Shown here: positions 33,942 to 42,840 of the stretch, piece after piece
Numbering within the stretch: the stretch's first letter is position 1
How the letters are laid out: each line of letters opens with the position of its first letter
Source: Gracilimonas sp034520725
Lineage (GTDB): Bacteria; Bacteroidota; Rhodothermia; Balneolales; Balneolaceae
NCBI GenBank assembly: GCA_034520725.1
Contig: JAXHNH010000024.1
Span: forward strand, 1-64,000
Direction of reading: 5' to 3'
DNA: 64,000 bases
Notes under the pieces: model-generated
Seen by the model: only the letters and a program-made list of their open reading frames with translations
What the model was told of the DNA's origin: nothing
Databases searched by the model: none
Program-made: the position numbers and the translations under genes

Positions 33942-35172
33942 TTAGTTCAGCATTACAGATACACTGTCCAGTGATCCATCTGTTTGAGCCGGTTCTATAT
34001 CCAATAAGTACGTCATTAACTCATAGAGATGTATGTTTTCAAACGCTTTCATCTTATAGCCTTTCTTGAAATCTGGGCCGGTAGCCACAAACAAGGAGTG
34101 CATCTCTTTTTCCTGATTGTCAAAACCGTGAGCACCGCCACTTGGATATTCAGGCCTGGCATCAAATACTTCCCTGGTGTTGATGGTATAACCCAAATCG
34201 GCAACTATGGTCAGTTCCGGTATTCTTGGGTGGTCTTTTAAATGATACCTCTCAGGAATTTCATCCTTCAAATACACTTTATAATGCTCTTCATTTTTCT
34301 TTAAAGCCTGATAGATCTCATTCAACTTTTCTTCGTCCTTAGCATTAGCCATGATAACCGGACTGTAAGCGATTATATCAAGATCTTCCGGGTTTATGAT
34401 ATCATCCAGTACCACAATTCTATCTCTGGATACCGAAGACATTCCATGATCAGAAACGATCATCAGGTTCGTGTTATCAGTAAGCTCTGACTCATCCAGC
34501 CTTTTAACCAGATATCCAACGAGATCATCTGCCCTTTCAACGGCTTCAACCAATTCCGGGGAATTAGGACCGAATCGGTGCCCCTGAGTATCCACAAAAT
34601 GAAAATACAAGGTAGCCAGGTCGATCTCCTTTTCGTTATTCAGTGTCATCCATTTGATAACCGAATCTATACGAGCAGAATCGCCCATCGATTCATCATA
34701 TCGTTTCCAAAACGTAGGGCGTATATCCTGAATGGGTGCCTCAGAACCTACCCAAAACATGGTTCCTGCATTTTTACCTGCTTTCTCTACCGTATTCCAG
34801 ATCGGCTCACCCTGATACCAGTCAGGATTTTCAACGGCTTCCCTGTTTCGAATAGCAAACCGGGAGTCCATTTCAGGGTCGTACATATTATTACCAACAA
34901 AACCGTTGTTTTCGGGATAAAGTCCCGTTGCAATTGCATAGTGATTGGGAAATGTTTTGGACGGAAAGATGGGGATCAATCCTTCACTGATCACACCGTT
35001 TTCTACAAGTTCATCAAAATTGGGTGTCTCGGTCTTATCCAGATAATCATATCTGAAATCCATCAAATGAGATGAGTAAGACCTTCTCACCAACGGGTTT
35101 CTGTTTAGAGGGTTCTTCGGTACAGCCTACAGCTGTAATAATTATTAAAAGGGACAGTATTATTTTTTTCAT
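33942..35172 (-). pseudogene. Ectonucleotide pyrophosphatase/phosphodiesterase-type lipoprotein, one extra base
   Basis: ATG 35172 opens MKKIILSLLIIITAVGCTEEP (lipobox VGC), then VLLISFDGF with the first metal Asp. One extra base in the AAA at 35056-35058 breaks the frame; beyond it RYDYLDKTETPNFDELVENG continues to VSVMLN. NPP-family residues are all there: nucleophile Thr in IFPSKTFPNHYAIATG, DTQGHRFG, VSDHGMSSV and GGAHGFDN. Length 1231 = 1230 + 1. It would hydrolyse nucleotide phosphodiester/pyrophosphate bonds on the outer membrane or in the periplasm, like the EEP lipoprotein at 30667. Its terminator is not obvious; the hairpin at 33903 points the other way. Confidence 0.88.
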
Positions 35173-35187
35173 GATACTTGAAAATAA

Positions 35188-35218
35188 AAAAGCAGCCTGT
35201 CAGAAACAGGCTGCTTTT
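35188..35218. terminator. Terminator after the TonB-dependent receptor
   Basis: AAAAGCAGCCTGT CAGAA ACAGGCTGCTTTT, a perfect 13-bp stem, 36 nt downstream of the minus-strand receptor stop (35254) and just upstream of the NPP lipoprotein start. Confidence 0.9.
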
Positions 35219-35253
35219 AAAAGTTTACTTAATTTTTACTTTGGTGTGTGCCT

Positions 35254-37938
35254 TTAGAAGTTCACACGGATTCCAAAGTTGTAGCGTCTTGGAAGACCTA
35301 AGAATACTTCAGCATCATCTGCATCATGGTCACCATCGTAACCGTTGAACCTACTGTTATCAGTAGCATCCTGAATATAGGTCTCATCTAAAACATTAAA
35401 CAGATTCAGGAAGAGTGTTGAACCCTCAAGAATATTGTCAAGCGTATAGTTCAGGTGCAGGTTGAATACTGTATAATTAGGTGCTTGCCATGTTTGTGCT
35501 CTATCGTTTGGATCATCTCTGTTGATCGGATCGAAATCTGACCAGTGACGATAGAAAGATGTACCTACCAACTGAATGTCGAAGTTGTTCGTTGGTTGTA
35601 CTCCTAATACATAAGCAAGCTGAGCTTGTGGAGCATTTCCTACCTTCAGACCTTCAAGATAAAGGTTGAGTGTTTGAGCACTGTTAGGGTCACCCTGATC
35701 TGCTAAGTATGTAGCAGAAACGTCGTTTTGGTATTCCCAAAGGTTGTAAGAACCGGAAATATCTAAACGAACCCAGTTATTCGGCTTGTAAGAAGTCTCA
35801 AGCTCTACACCGGAGTGCATTTGGTCAAGTCCGGAAATGTTGATCAGACCTTCATCACCATTTGGTTGTTGTACACCACGTGTGAAAGAACGGTCGCGAC
35901 GGTCAGTCAGGTAGTAGTTGGCATTTAAACCAAACTGTCCACCTGGAGCGCGGTAACGAACACCTGCTTCGTAGAAGTAGAACTTCTCATTTTCAGGGTT
36001 TTCGTTGATCGCACCGTTAAAGTCGGTAATCACGTTGTCAAAAATAGGCACTTTAGAAATGTGTCCTACGTTCAGATAAATACCGGTGTTCTCAGTTACA
36101 TTGTAGAGACCACCACCTTTCACCTGATAGCCAGAAATGTTGTCAGACTCACGTGTCAAAGGACTTCCATTTTCTTCAAGGAAGAAATTCTCGTGAGAAT
36201 ACTTAATAGTTGAGATACCACCGGTTGCATATAAGCTGTATTTGTCAGTTGCATACTCACCCTGTACATACCCACCATACCAGTCAACGGTATTAGTGAA
36301 GTTATAATCAACTACATCACCCAATCCGGCTCTGTAATTAGGGTTGAATGGATCACCTGTTTCAACATAGTATTGGCCACCCAGAAGGTCACGAACTTCT
36401 CTGTAGTGTTCGATCTCAGCTGTTCTCCAGTCTAAACCGGCTTGCAGCTCAAAGTTTTCACTGGCTTGGTAAGACAGTTTCAGAATATCACCAATAGTCC
36501 ACTGATTGTTACGGCTATTACGGATGATACCATTTGATTCTGAATTCGGATTAGCGACCGGATCAAAACTATTATCGGCAATAGTGGCATCCCAGTCAGC
36601 AACACGTTGATTGTGAGTATAGTCCCACTCGATATCTCCAAGTGTACCTGTACCACCACCTTGACCACCTGAATAGTAAAGTACGTTGGTCAGAGTCAGC
36701 TTATCGCTAAGTTCACTGTACCAGTTCAAGTTGATCTGAGGTTTGTGGTAGAAATTCTCACGCTCGTTTAGGAAATCTCTGCTATATCTGCTCTGAATAG
36801 ATGAACCAACCCAGGCTCCTTCACCTACGTATTGATTTCCATTATATGTACTGGAAACACCGGATACGTTGGCATTATGAAAGCGACCTCTTTCAGCATG
36901 TACATCAGCGGCAGCAGCATCATAACCATCTAAGCTCAACGCATAGTCACGGTCATAAGTAGCTGTATTCATTTTGTACAAATTCTGTCCGTGACGCTGA
37001 GGAGCACCAAGAGCAAAAAGGTCAAAACGGTTATTTTCATTTGCCTGATAAGAAGCGGCTAAGTGATAAGCCCACTCATCAGCCCAGGTTCCATCAACAA
37101 GTCCTTCCGCTGTTTTTCTAACACCAACAGCACTGAAAGCAAATTTATCGTTGACCATACCGGAGTTCAGTTGAAGGGTGGTTTTATTCATAGCACCACT
37201 TCCACTCTCAAACTTGATTGAACCACCGGCTTCGTTTTGTGTAGGATCGGTAATAATGTTCAACGTACCACCTACAGATGGAACAGCAAGGTTCACATTT
37301 GAGATACCTCTCTGTACCTGAATAGAACGGGCAGCATCACCGACACCACTCCAGTTTGACCAGTATACCCAGCCATTTTCCATATCATTCACAGGCACAC
37401 CGTTTATCATAACGGCTACGTTACGTTGGCTAAAACCACGTACGTTAATTCTTGCATCACCAGAACCACCACCTTCACCGGTTGCGTACACAGACGGAGT
37501 GATGTTAAGTACTTCAGGCAGGTTACGTGAACCAAGCTGAGTTTGAATGGCTTCCTGATCTACATCAGAAAAAGCTACAGGGGTTGATTGATCTGAACGA
37601 GAAGCAAATACCTCAAGCGCAGTCAAAGAAGCACTGGTCAGCTCAAGTTCAAAATCCAGTTCCAGGTCACTGGAACCAACAGTAATTTCTTCGGTTAAAG
37701 TATTGAAACCAACACTGGAAACACGGATCGTATATGTGCCGGGCTGAACGCCTCTGATCACATAGTCACCGTTCAGGTCAGTAGCATTACCCTGGGCTGT
37801 GCCCATCAGGATCAGGTTGGCACCAATAATTGGCTCTCCTGATCCCTGCTCTGTTACGGTACCTCTGATGGCAGACTGCGCAAATACTGCCCCCGAAATA
37901 CCAAGAATTAAAAATACAGTGGATAGATATTTTAACAT
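35254..37938 (-). CDS. TonB-dependent outer-membrane receptor with carboxypeptidase-regulatory-like domain
   Basis: 894 aa. Signal peptide (KYLSTVFLILGISGAVFAQ), then a CarboxypepD_reg-like beta-sandwich (about 22-105: IRGTVTEQGSGEPIIGANL, GDYVIRGVQPGTYTIRVSSVGF). The plug is at about 120-235 (VLNITPSVYATGEGGG, INVRGFSQRNVAVMINGVPVNDME, VGGTLNIITDP) and the beta-barrel to the end, finishing with the aromatic signature RRYNFGIRVNF. No SusD-like partner is adjacent, so polysaccharide uptake in the SusCD manner is not indicated. The ligand (siderophore, cobalamin, metal, peptide or nucleoside) cannot be told. It is monocistronic, with its own terminator and a 196-bp upstream gap. Confidence 0.93.
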   Translation of the reverse strand: MLKYLSTVFLILGISGAVFAQSAIRGTVTEQGSGEPIIGANLILMGTAQGNATDLNGDYVIRGVQPGTYTIRVSSVGFNTLTEEITVGSSDLELDFELELTSASLTALEVFASRSDQSTPVAFSDVDQEAIQTQLGSRNLPEVLNITPSVYATGEGGGSGDARINVRGFSQRNVAVMINGVPVNDMENGWVYWSNWSGVGDAARSIQVQRGISNVNLAVPSVGGTLNIITDPTQNEAGGSIKFESGSGAMNKTTLQLNSGMVNDKFAFSAVGVRKTAEGLVDGTWADEWAYHLAASYQANENNRFDLFALGAPQRHGQNLYKMNTATYDRDYALSLDGYDAAAADVHAERGRFHNANVSGVSSTYNGNQYVGEGAWVGSSIQSRYSRDFLNERENFYHKPQINLNWYSELSDKLTLTNVLYYSGGQGGGTGTLGDIEWDYTHNQRVADWDATIADNSFDPVANPNSESNGIIRNSRNNQWTIGDILKLSYQASENFELQAGLDWRTAEIEHYREVRDLLGGQYYVETGDPFNPNYRAGLGDVVDYNFTNTVDWYGGYVQGEYATDKYSLYATGGISTIKYSHENFFLEENGSPLTRESDNISGYQVKGGGLYNVTENTGIYLNVGHISKVPIFDNVITDFNGAINENPENEKFYFYEAGVRYRAPGGQFGLNANYYLTDRRDRSFTRGVQQPNGDEGLINISGLDQMHSGVELETSYKPNNWVRLDISGSYNLWEYQNDVSATYLADQGDPNSAQTLNLYLEGLKVGNAPQAQLAYVLGVQPTNNFDIQLVGTSFYRHWSDFDPINRDDPNDRAQTWQAPNYTVFNLHLNYTLDNILEGSTLFLNLFNVLDETYIQDATDNSRFNGYDGDHDADDAEVFLGLPRRYNFGIRVNF

Positions 37939-38134
37939 GGTGTTTATTTTTTATTGAGAGTTTTATGTTAGAAATACGACTTTTGAAACATTCTTAATTA
38001 TTCCAAGTCATAGACTTAGGACTCATGGCAGATCTTGAAAGCTAATGACAGACTCATAGGATCTTTCACCAAGCATTGCAAAGATAGGGATTATGGAACC
38101 CAACATCCCCGACTTTTTGCTATTTAACACTAAC

Positions 38135-38830
38135 TTAATATGTGTTGCTGATCATCTGAGAACGATAAAAATTCACTATCGTCTCCTGTTGCACGCCTAA
38201 GTAATATAACAGCACAATAATAGTAAAAATCAGCTGTAATTTGAAGATGCCTATTTGCTCATAACGCCGGCCTGATGTAGTAACGGCTTTTGGGATGATC
38301 CGAAATTGCGTACGCTTTTTGATCCGTTTTATTATTTCCTGATCCTCCATGACTGTAAGAGATTCATCAAACCCACCGATCTCCTCAAATATTCTTTTTT
38401 CAACAAAGAGACTCTGATCCCCAAACCTGAACACATCCACATCAAATTTTGTGAACCAGGCATAGAACTTTAAAGCCCAGTGATCGATATCGAATTCAAG
38501 CATGAAGCAACCACTTTTGGCTCCATTTTCTATTGCTTGCATCATGTCTTCAAGAAAAGATTCAGGTGGAACGGTATCTGCATGAAGAAAATACAACCAG
38601 TCACCTTTGGCCTGCCTCGCCCCAAAATTCATCTGTCTGGCTCTGCCCTTTTTGGGAGATCTCAATGGTTTTGCTCCTGCGTTCTCAGCTTTTTCAATCG
38701 TGCCATCAGAACTTCCACCATCAATTATCAGAATTTCAATTTCTCGTGAACCGGCCGAATTCTTTAAATGACGGATCAAACCACCGATCTTTTCTCCTTC
38801 ATTGAAGGTCGGAATGATGATGCTAAACAT
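38135..38830 (-). CDS. TIGR04283-type family 2 glycosyltransferase (arsenosugar cassette)
   Basis: 231 aa. GT-A fold: FSIIIPTFNEGEKIGGLIRHL, ILIIDGGSSDGTIEKAENAG (nucleotide-binding DGGSSDGT), KKGRARQMNFGARQAKGDWLYFLHADTVPP (HADT as metal-binding motif), and GGFDESLTVMEDQEIIKR (catalytic ED). A C-terminal hydrophobic stretch (KLQLIFTIIVLLYYLGV) may dock at the membrane. TIGR04283 enzymes are found with TIGR04282 and ArsS in clusters proposed to make arsenosugars (family knowledge). Its first 8 bp overlap the end of the TIGR04282-type gene, supporting one operon. Confidence 0.88.
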   Translation of the reverse strand: MFSIIIPTFNEGEKIGGLIRHLKNSAGSREIEILIIDGGSSDGTIEKAENAGAKPLRSPKKGRARQMNFGARQAKGDWLYFLHADTVPPESFLEDMMQAIENGAKSGCFMLEFDIDHWALKFYAWFTKFDVDVFRFGDQSLFVEKRIFEEIGGFDESLTVMEDQEIIKRIKKRTQFRIIPKAVTTSGRRYEQIGIFKLQLIFTIIVLLYYLGVQQETIVNFYRSQMISNTY

Positions 38831-39443
38831 GATCTCTCGTATTTTTTAATATATCATCCTTTGCTTCTTTCCAATCTTCTATTGTATCAATGTCATTTAA
38901 GCTGCTCAACAAAGTGTACGACCTTCCAAGCTGTTCGATGATCCGGGTCGTGTCTTCAAAAACTTCTTTGGTACTCCACTCCACGCCTTTAAATATCTGA
39001 GGGTAAAATCGGTTCATACCCAATAAATAGTATCCGCCATCTTTAGCTGGCCCTATTACGAAATCAGTCTCATCCAGTGACTTAAAAGCCTCATTAATTA
39101 TTCCCGACGTAATCTCTGCATTATCACTTCCAATGATCACGGTTTTCTGCGTACCATTTTCAAAAGCGGTTTTAAAGGCATTCCCCATTCTTTGTCCCAG
39201 ATCGTCACCCTTCTGAAGCTTTTTAGTGAACTGGTTATTATCCCAGATATCATCCTTTTCTATATAAGATGAGTACCAAACTTCCATATTTATTTCCAGT
39301 GAAACCATTTCAGCATGAGTATACTCGATCAGTTTCTGATATACTTTTAGTGCCTCTTCATCACCGATACTTTTGGCCAGCCTGGTTTTAACCTTTCCGG
39401 CTTCTTCGTTCTTTACAAAAATGATGAGTTTGTTTTCAGGCAT
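38823..39443 (-). CDS. TIGR04282/DUF2064-type nucleotidyl- or glycosyltransferase (arsenosugar cassette)
   Basis: 206 aa. KLIIFVKNEEAGKVKTRLAKSIGDEEALKVYQKLI is the DUF2064 opening (KxPxxGxVKTRLA type). KGDDLGQRMGNAFKTAF, VIIGSDNAEITSGII and FVIGPAKDGGYYLLGMNRFYPQIFKGVEWSTKEVF are the conserved GSD, GPA-DGGYYLLG and WST motifs. The fold is related to CofC/GT-A nucleotidyltransferases. It is third in the cassette, 124 bp after ArsS, with a palindromic repeat in that gap, and is translationally coupled to the glycosyltransferase downstream. Confidence 0.88.
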   Translation of the reverse strand: MPENKLIIFVKNEEAGKVKTRLAKSIGDEEALKVYQKLIEYTHAEMVSLEINMEVWYSSYIEKDDIWDNNQFTKKLQKGDDLGQRMGNAFKTAFENGTQKTVIIGSDNAEITSGIINEAFKSLDETDFVIGPAKDGGYYLLGMNRFYPQIFKGVEWSTKEVFEDTTRIIEQLGRSYTLLSSLNDIDTIEDWKEAKDDILKNTRDHV

Positions 39444-39540
39444 TAATTTGTTGGCTTTTTATGGATGGCTTTTGGATCAGTATTAATTTCAGAACACCTG
39501 TAATACTTTGGGCGTATGCCATACAGCCTTCATTAAAAAC

Positions 39541-39570
39541 CAATGTTCAATATTCTTTGTTGAATGTTCA
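39541..39570. repeat. AT-rich palindrome on the ArsS stop codon
   Basis: On the minus strand the ArsS stop TGA is the first triplet of TGAACATTCAACAAAGAATA, then TTGAACATTG, a stuttering palindrome using the same GAACATTCAA/ATATTGAA words as the R1 repeats. No T-run follows. Confidence 0.6.
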
Positions 39571-40614
39571 AGCGGTAGCGCCTCCGCAACTGCTTCCGGA
39601 TCCCGCAGTACAGCCAAAACAGTGCTGGTTCACTTTGATTTCTCTGTTATTGAGGGCATCCAGATCAAAATCTTTGATATGCTGTACGCTGTCTTGATGG
39701 GTTTCCATTTCCAGCATTTGATTGAAATCACAATCGTATAACTTTCCATCCCAGCCGATTGAAATGGTATTTCGGCACATTACGCCCATGGCAGCCGATG
39801 AATTGAATGATTCCACTAACTTCTCCATGTAATCCTCAAGATTACCGGACATCATTAAAAAATTCAGAAAACGACTGATTGGAAGATTTGTGATCGTAAA
39901 CAGATCATTGAACTCAATATCGTGAGTTTGCTTCAGTTCTTTTTTAAACTCCTGCTTGATCTCTTCCTGATCTCCCGGTAAAAAAGCTCCAACCGGATTG
40001 TAGACCAGATTAAGCTTCAGGTCAGTATCTTCTTTTCCGTAACCGATCTCATTGAGCCTTTTTAAGGCTATGATAGACTTATCATAAGTCCCCTTCCCTC
40101 TTTGCCGGTCGGTTCTGGATTTACTGTAAAATGGCAACGAGCAGGTGACTTCAACTTTATGCTTCTTAAAGAACTCCGGAAGATCGCTATATTTGTTTGT
40201 GGTCAAAATGGTGAGATTGGAGCGGACAATTGTATGCTTTCCCAGTTTAGAAGCTTCCTCAACAAACCACCTGAAATGCGGGTTCATCTCCGGGGCACCG
40301 CCGGTTAGATCTACTATGTCAATTTTCGACTCTTTCAATGCATCCAGGCAATACTTAAACGTTTCTTTACTCATGATCTCTTTCCGATCAGGGCCGGCAT
40401 CCACATGGCAATGCTTGCATGTCATGTTACACATATACCCCACATTCATTTGAAAGATCTCAATACCCGTAGGCTTTAAGGGAAATAACCCCATACCATC
40501 CAGCTTGTCCTCAAATTTTGAAAGTGACTGAATGTTTGGATTATAATTGTTAATAATATCAAGCTGAACTTCAGGCTTCGAAAGCTCGTGCGTATCTGCT
40601 TTAAGGGTCTTCAT
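39568..40614 (-). CDS. arsS: Radical SAM protein ArsS (arsenosugar biosynthesis)
   Basis: 348 aa. The radical SAM cluster is CNMTCKHCHVDAGPDR (CxxxCxxC), followed by VDLTGGAPEMNPHFRW (the GGE-like GGAPE) and HTIVRSNLTIL. The C-terminal DUF3641-type region has GVMCRNTISIGWDGKLYDCDFNQML and a terminal cysteine motif CFGCTAGSGSSCGG, which is diagnostic for the ArsS family. ArsS is thought to transfer the 5'-deoxyadenosyl group to dimethylarsenite on the way to arsenosugars. Neighbours of the two transferase types and the peroxidase-like protein confirm the context. An ArsM methyltransferase, expected for the pathway, is not in the window. Confidence 0.92.
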   Translation of the reverse strand: MKTLKADTHELSKPEVQLDIINNYNPNIQSLSKFEDKLDGMGLFPLKPTGIEIFQMNVGYMCNMTCKHCHVDAGPDRKEIMSKETFKYCLDALKESKIDIVDLTGGAPEMNPHFRWFVEEASKLGKHTIVRSNLTILTTNKYSDLPEFFKKHKVEVTCSLPFYSKSRTDRQRGKGTYDKSIIALKRLNEIGYGKEDTDLKLNLVYNPVGAFLPGDQEEIKQEFKKELKQTHDIEFNDLFTITNLPISRFLNFLMMSGNLEDYMEKLVESFNSSAAMGVMCRNTISIGWDGKLYDCDFNQMLEMETHQDSVQHIKDFDLDALNNREIKVNQHCFGCTAGSGSSCGGATA

Positions 40615-40657
40615 TAGTATAAGAGTTTTAAATAATTTATATGGAATTGGACGCGAT

Positions 40658-40993
40658 TTACATTGATATATCTTTGACCTTGTTCATCATCTGGACACCG
40701 TGTACCAGTGATGATCCACCACGAATGGCAGCAGAAACATGTACGGCTTCCATCATTTGTTCTTCGCTTGCGCCATTTTCCAGGCTTTCGGAAGTATAGG
40801 CATCTATACAATACGGGCATTGCACAGTATGTGCCACTGCTAAGGCTATCAAAGCTTTTTCTCTTTTAGTAAGGGCACCATCCTCAAAAACTTCACCATA
40901 ATAATCAAAGAATTTTTCACCCAATTTTTCCTGCCATTCCGTGATCTCACCGAATTTCTTTAAGTCTTCTTTTTTGTAATAAGATTTATCCAT
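40658..40993 (-). CDS. Arsenosugar-associated peroxidase-like protein (CMD/AhpD fold)
   Basis: 111 aa from ATG 40993 (MDKSYYKKEDLKKFGEI). The carboxymuconolactone-decarboxylase/AhpD-like core is LTKREKALIALAVAHTVQCPYCIDAYTSESLENGASEEQMMEAVHVSAAIRGGSSLVHG, with redox pair CPYC and a nearby His. This small family is linked with ArsS in arsenosugar clusters. It would reduce peroxides or protect thiols/arsenicals; the exact role is not established. First gene of the cassette, 43 nt before arsS. A longer start at 41062 is possible, but the extra residues (MKLVRIGLNQ...) are not family-like. Confidence 0.88.
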   Translation of the reverse strand: MDKSYYKKEDLKKFGEITEWQEKLGEKFFDYYGEVFEDGALTKREKALIALAVAHTVQCPYCIDAYTSESLENGASEEQMMEAVHVSAAIRGGSSLVHGVQMMNKVKDISM

Positions 40994-41174
40994 ATAGCAA
41001 TGATGCTTAATTAGTAATAATTTATATGATGCTTGATTCAACCCAATTCTTACCAATTTCATTTAGTATTGAATCCGGGTATGCCCCTAAGAACTTATAA
41101 TTTTGCTTAAATATGAAACCATTCCGGTTGAATTCCCTTTAAGTACACAGAAAACATTCATAAATATCCCAAAC

Positions 41175-41654
41175 ATGAAACTTACCAAACTACTTTCATT
41201 ACTATTTGTACTCTCAGGCTTTGCCCTATTCTCCAATACTAGTGCCTATGCACAGGTTAACGGAAATGGAGGTAACCTTGGAATCGGTGCTATGCTTGGT
41301 GAGCCAACGGGTATTTCCATGAAAATATGGAAAAGTTCCCGCAATGCATTTGATGTCGGTGTTGCCTGGTCATTTGGTGACAATGATGCGCTACACCTGC
41401 ATGGTGATTACCTGCTGCATAATTGGTTCAGTGATATCGATCAGGGTGCTCTTGCTTTCTATTATGGTATTGGTGGGAGACTTGCTCTTAGTGATCCTGA
41501 TGCTGAATTAGGTATCAGAATACCATTTGGCTTGAATTATATTATCCCTGACTCTCAGATAGATGTTTTTATTGAAGCTGTGCCGATATTGAACTTGGCT
41601 CCAGATACCGACTTTGATGGCAATGGTGCCGTGGGTATCCGCTATTACTTCTAA
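41175..41654 (+). CDS. Small outer-membrane beta-barrel protein (DUF3996-like)
   Basis: 159 aa from ATG 41175. The signal peptide MKLTKLLSLLFVLSGFALF is cleaved after SAYA. The mature part is rich in alternating hydrophobic strands (LGIGAMLGEPTGISMKIW, AFDVGVAWSFG, ALAFYYGIGGRLAL, IRIPFGLNYII) and ends with the aromatic GAVGIRYYF typical of outer-membrane barrels. The GAMLGEPTGISMKIW motif recalls DUF3996 proteins. Function unknown. Its TAA stop runs directly into a MITE-like repeat that extends to the stop codon of the convergent MBL-fold gene. Confidence 0.75.
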   Translation: MKLTKLLSLLFVLSGFALFSNTSAYAQVNGNGGNLGIGAMLGEPTGISMKIWKSSRNAFDVGVAWSFGDNDALHLHGDYLLHNWFSDIDQGALAFYYGIGGRLALSDPDAELGIRIPFGLNYIIPDSQIDVFIEAVPILNLAPDTDFDGNGAVGIRYYF

Positions 41655-41845
41655 ACCTGAGTTCGATTAATAAAAAGGATGAAAAGAGCTAAAAATGTCT
41701 TAACAGGTCATTCCTGTGGAGGTAGGAATTTTATTGTTGCCAGAAAGTCAACCGCTAATACTTTAAAACCAATTAGATTTCGGCATCCGCTGCGAAATGA
41801 CCACCATGCCTATCATATATCCAATATTTAAATCGAACTGAGGTT
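41654..41845. repeat. MITE-like dispersed repeat, copy 2, filling the gap between convergent genes
   Basis: Bounded by AACCTGAGTTCGATT (left) and AATCGAACTGAGGTT (right), inverted repeats with 14 of 15 matches. It shares GGTCATTCCTGT, ACCAATTAGATTTCGG and GCTGCGAAATGAC with copy 1 (14460-14758). The left end touches the TAA of the outer-membrane gene, and the right end touches the TAG of the MBL gene. No target-site duplication is evident. Confidence 0.75.
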
Positions 41846-42736
41846 CTAAACTAAAGCTAAAAATGGGCAGGCCGGATCAATCGAGATGGCCTGACCTTCT
41901 TTTGCTAAACTGATATGCTCAAATTTTGAAGCAAATTTCTTTTGAATCTTAGTGTTCACTTCATCTAAAATATCATCATCTTTATCCGGGTCATGATGAA
42001 TGAGACATAGTCTCTTTACATTAGCTTTTTCAGCAAGCTCAACAACCACTTCCCAAGCTGAGTGCCCCCAACCTATCCGGTCTTTGTATTCTTCACTGTT
42101 ATACTGAGAATCGTGCATCAAAATATCTGCACCCTGAATAAACTCAACGAATTCTTCTCTGAAGTCAATAACGTCTTTTCTATTACCCAACATGATCTCA
42201 TTATCCGGGGCATAAACGATCGTGATTTCACCGACCGTTAGCTTATATATCGCGGTTGGCACGGTATGAACAGCCCACATGTACTCAACCTGGTAGGTGC
42301 CAAAATCAATAGGAGCAGGATCAGTGGTCACGCAATTGATGTCAGCCTCCAGCATATCCATAGACACCGGAAAAAAGGTTTTAGACATATGTCCCTGAAG
42401 GATCTCTTCACATCCCATATCTCCATTTGGTGGCATATAAATCCGGAAACAGTTATCAGAGTCATAAAAAGGCTTGAAGAAAGGAAAACCCTGTAAATGA
42501 TCCCAATGGGGATGTGTTATGAATACACGGCCCTTATGTCCGTTTCCGTTACTATTCAGCTCATTTCCAAGGTTTCTGAACCCGGTACCACTGTCAAAAA
42601 CCATCAAAGCATCCTCTCCGGGTATCTTTATCTGAACGCAGGACGTATTTCCACCATATCGCATGTTTTCAGCATTTGCGCATGGAGTAGAGCCTCTAAC
42701 TCCCCAGAATTTTATTTGTATGGGTTTTGAGTTCAA
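41846..42736 (-). CDS. MBL-fold metallo-hydrolase
   Basis: 296 aa. IQIKFWGVRGSTPCANAENMRYGGNTSCVQI opens the PhnP-like / cyclic-phosphodiesterase branch of the metallo-beta-lactamase fold. Metal motifs are FITHPHWDHLQGFPFF (HxHxDH), AVHTVPTAIYKLTV (His), YAPDNE and DILMHDSQYNSEEY (Asp), and CLIHHDPDKDDD (His). The VRGSTP motif and GTGFRNLGNEL indicate a phosphodiesterase of the RNase Z/PhnP type. The substrate, possibly a cyclic nucleotide or phosphoribosyl cyclic phosphate, is unknown. It faces the outer-membrane gene across the MITE-like repeat. Probably cytosolic. Confidence 0.88.
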   Translation of the reverse strand: MNSKPIQIKFWGVRGSTPCANAENMRYGGNTSCVQIKIPGEDALMVFDSGTGFRNLGNELNSNGNGHKGRVFITHPHWDHLQGFPFFKPFYDSDNCFRIYMPPNGDMGCEEILQGHMSKTFFPVSMDMLEADINCVTTDPAPIDFGTYQVEYMWAVHTVPTAIYKLTVGEITIVYAPDNEIMLGNRKDVIDFREEFVEFIQGADILMHDSQYNSEEYKDRIGWGHSAWEVVVELAEKANVKRLCLIHHDPDKDDDILDEVNTKIQKKFASKFEHISLAKEGQAISIDPACPFLALV

Positions 42737-42840
42737 ATGATTGTGATGATTTCAGCCAGAATGTCCTTCCGGGATGATAAAATGTTGTTTAACGAAGATA
42801 TTGCCTATAAAACTACTTGGCTATTATAATAAAGTAATAT

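Noticed and set aside
35254..37938. SusC-type polysaccharide utilisation locus
   Set aside because: No SusD-like lipoprotein or glycoside hydrolase is adjacent; only a general TonB-dependent receptor is supported.
41003..41062. Upstream start of the peroxidase-like gene at 41062
   Set aside because: The added residues are unlike the family; ATG 40993 gives the expected N-terminus.
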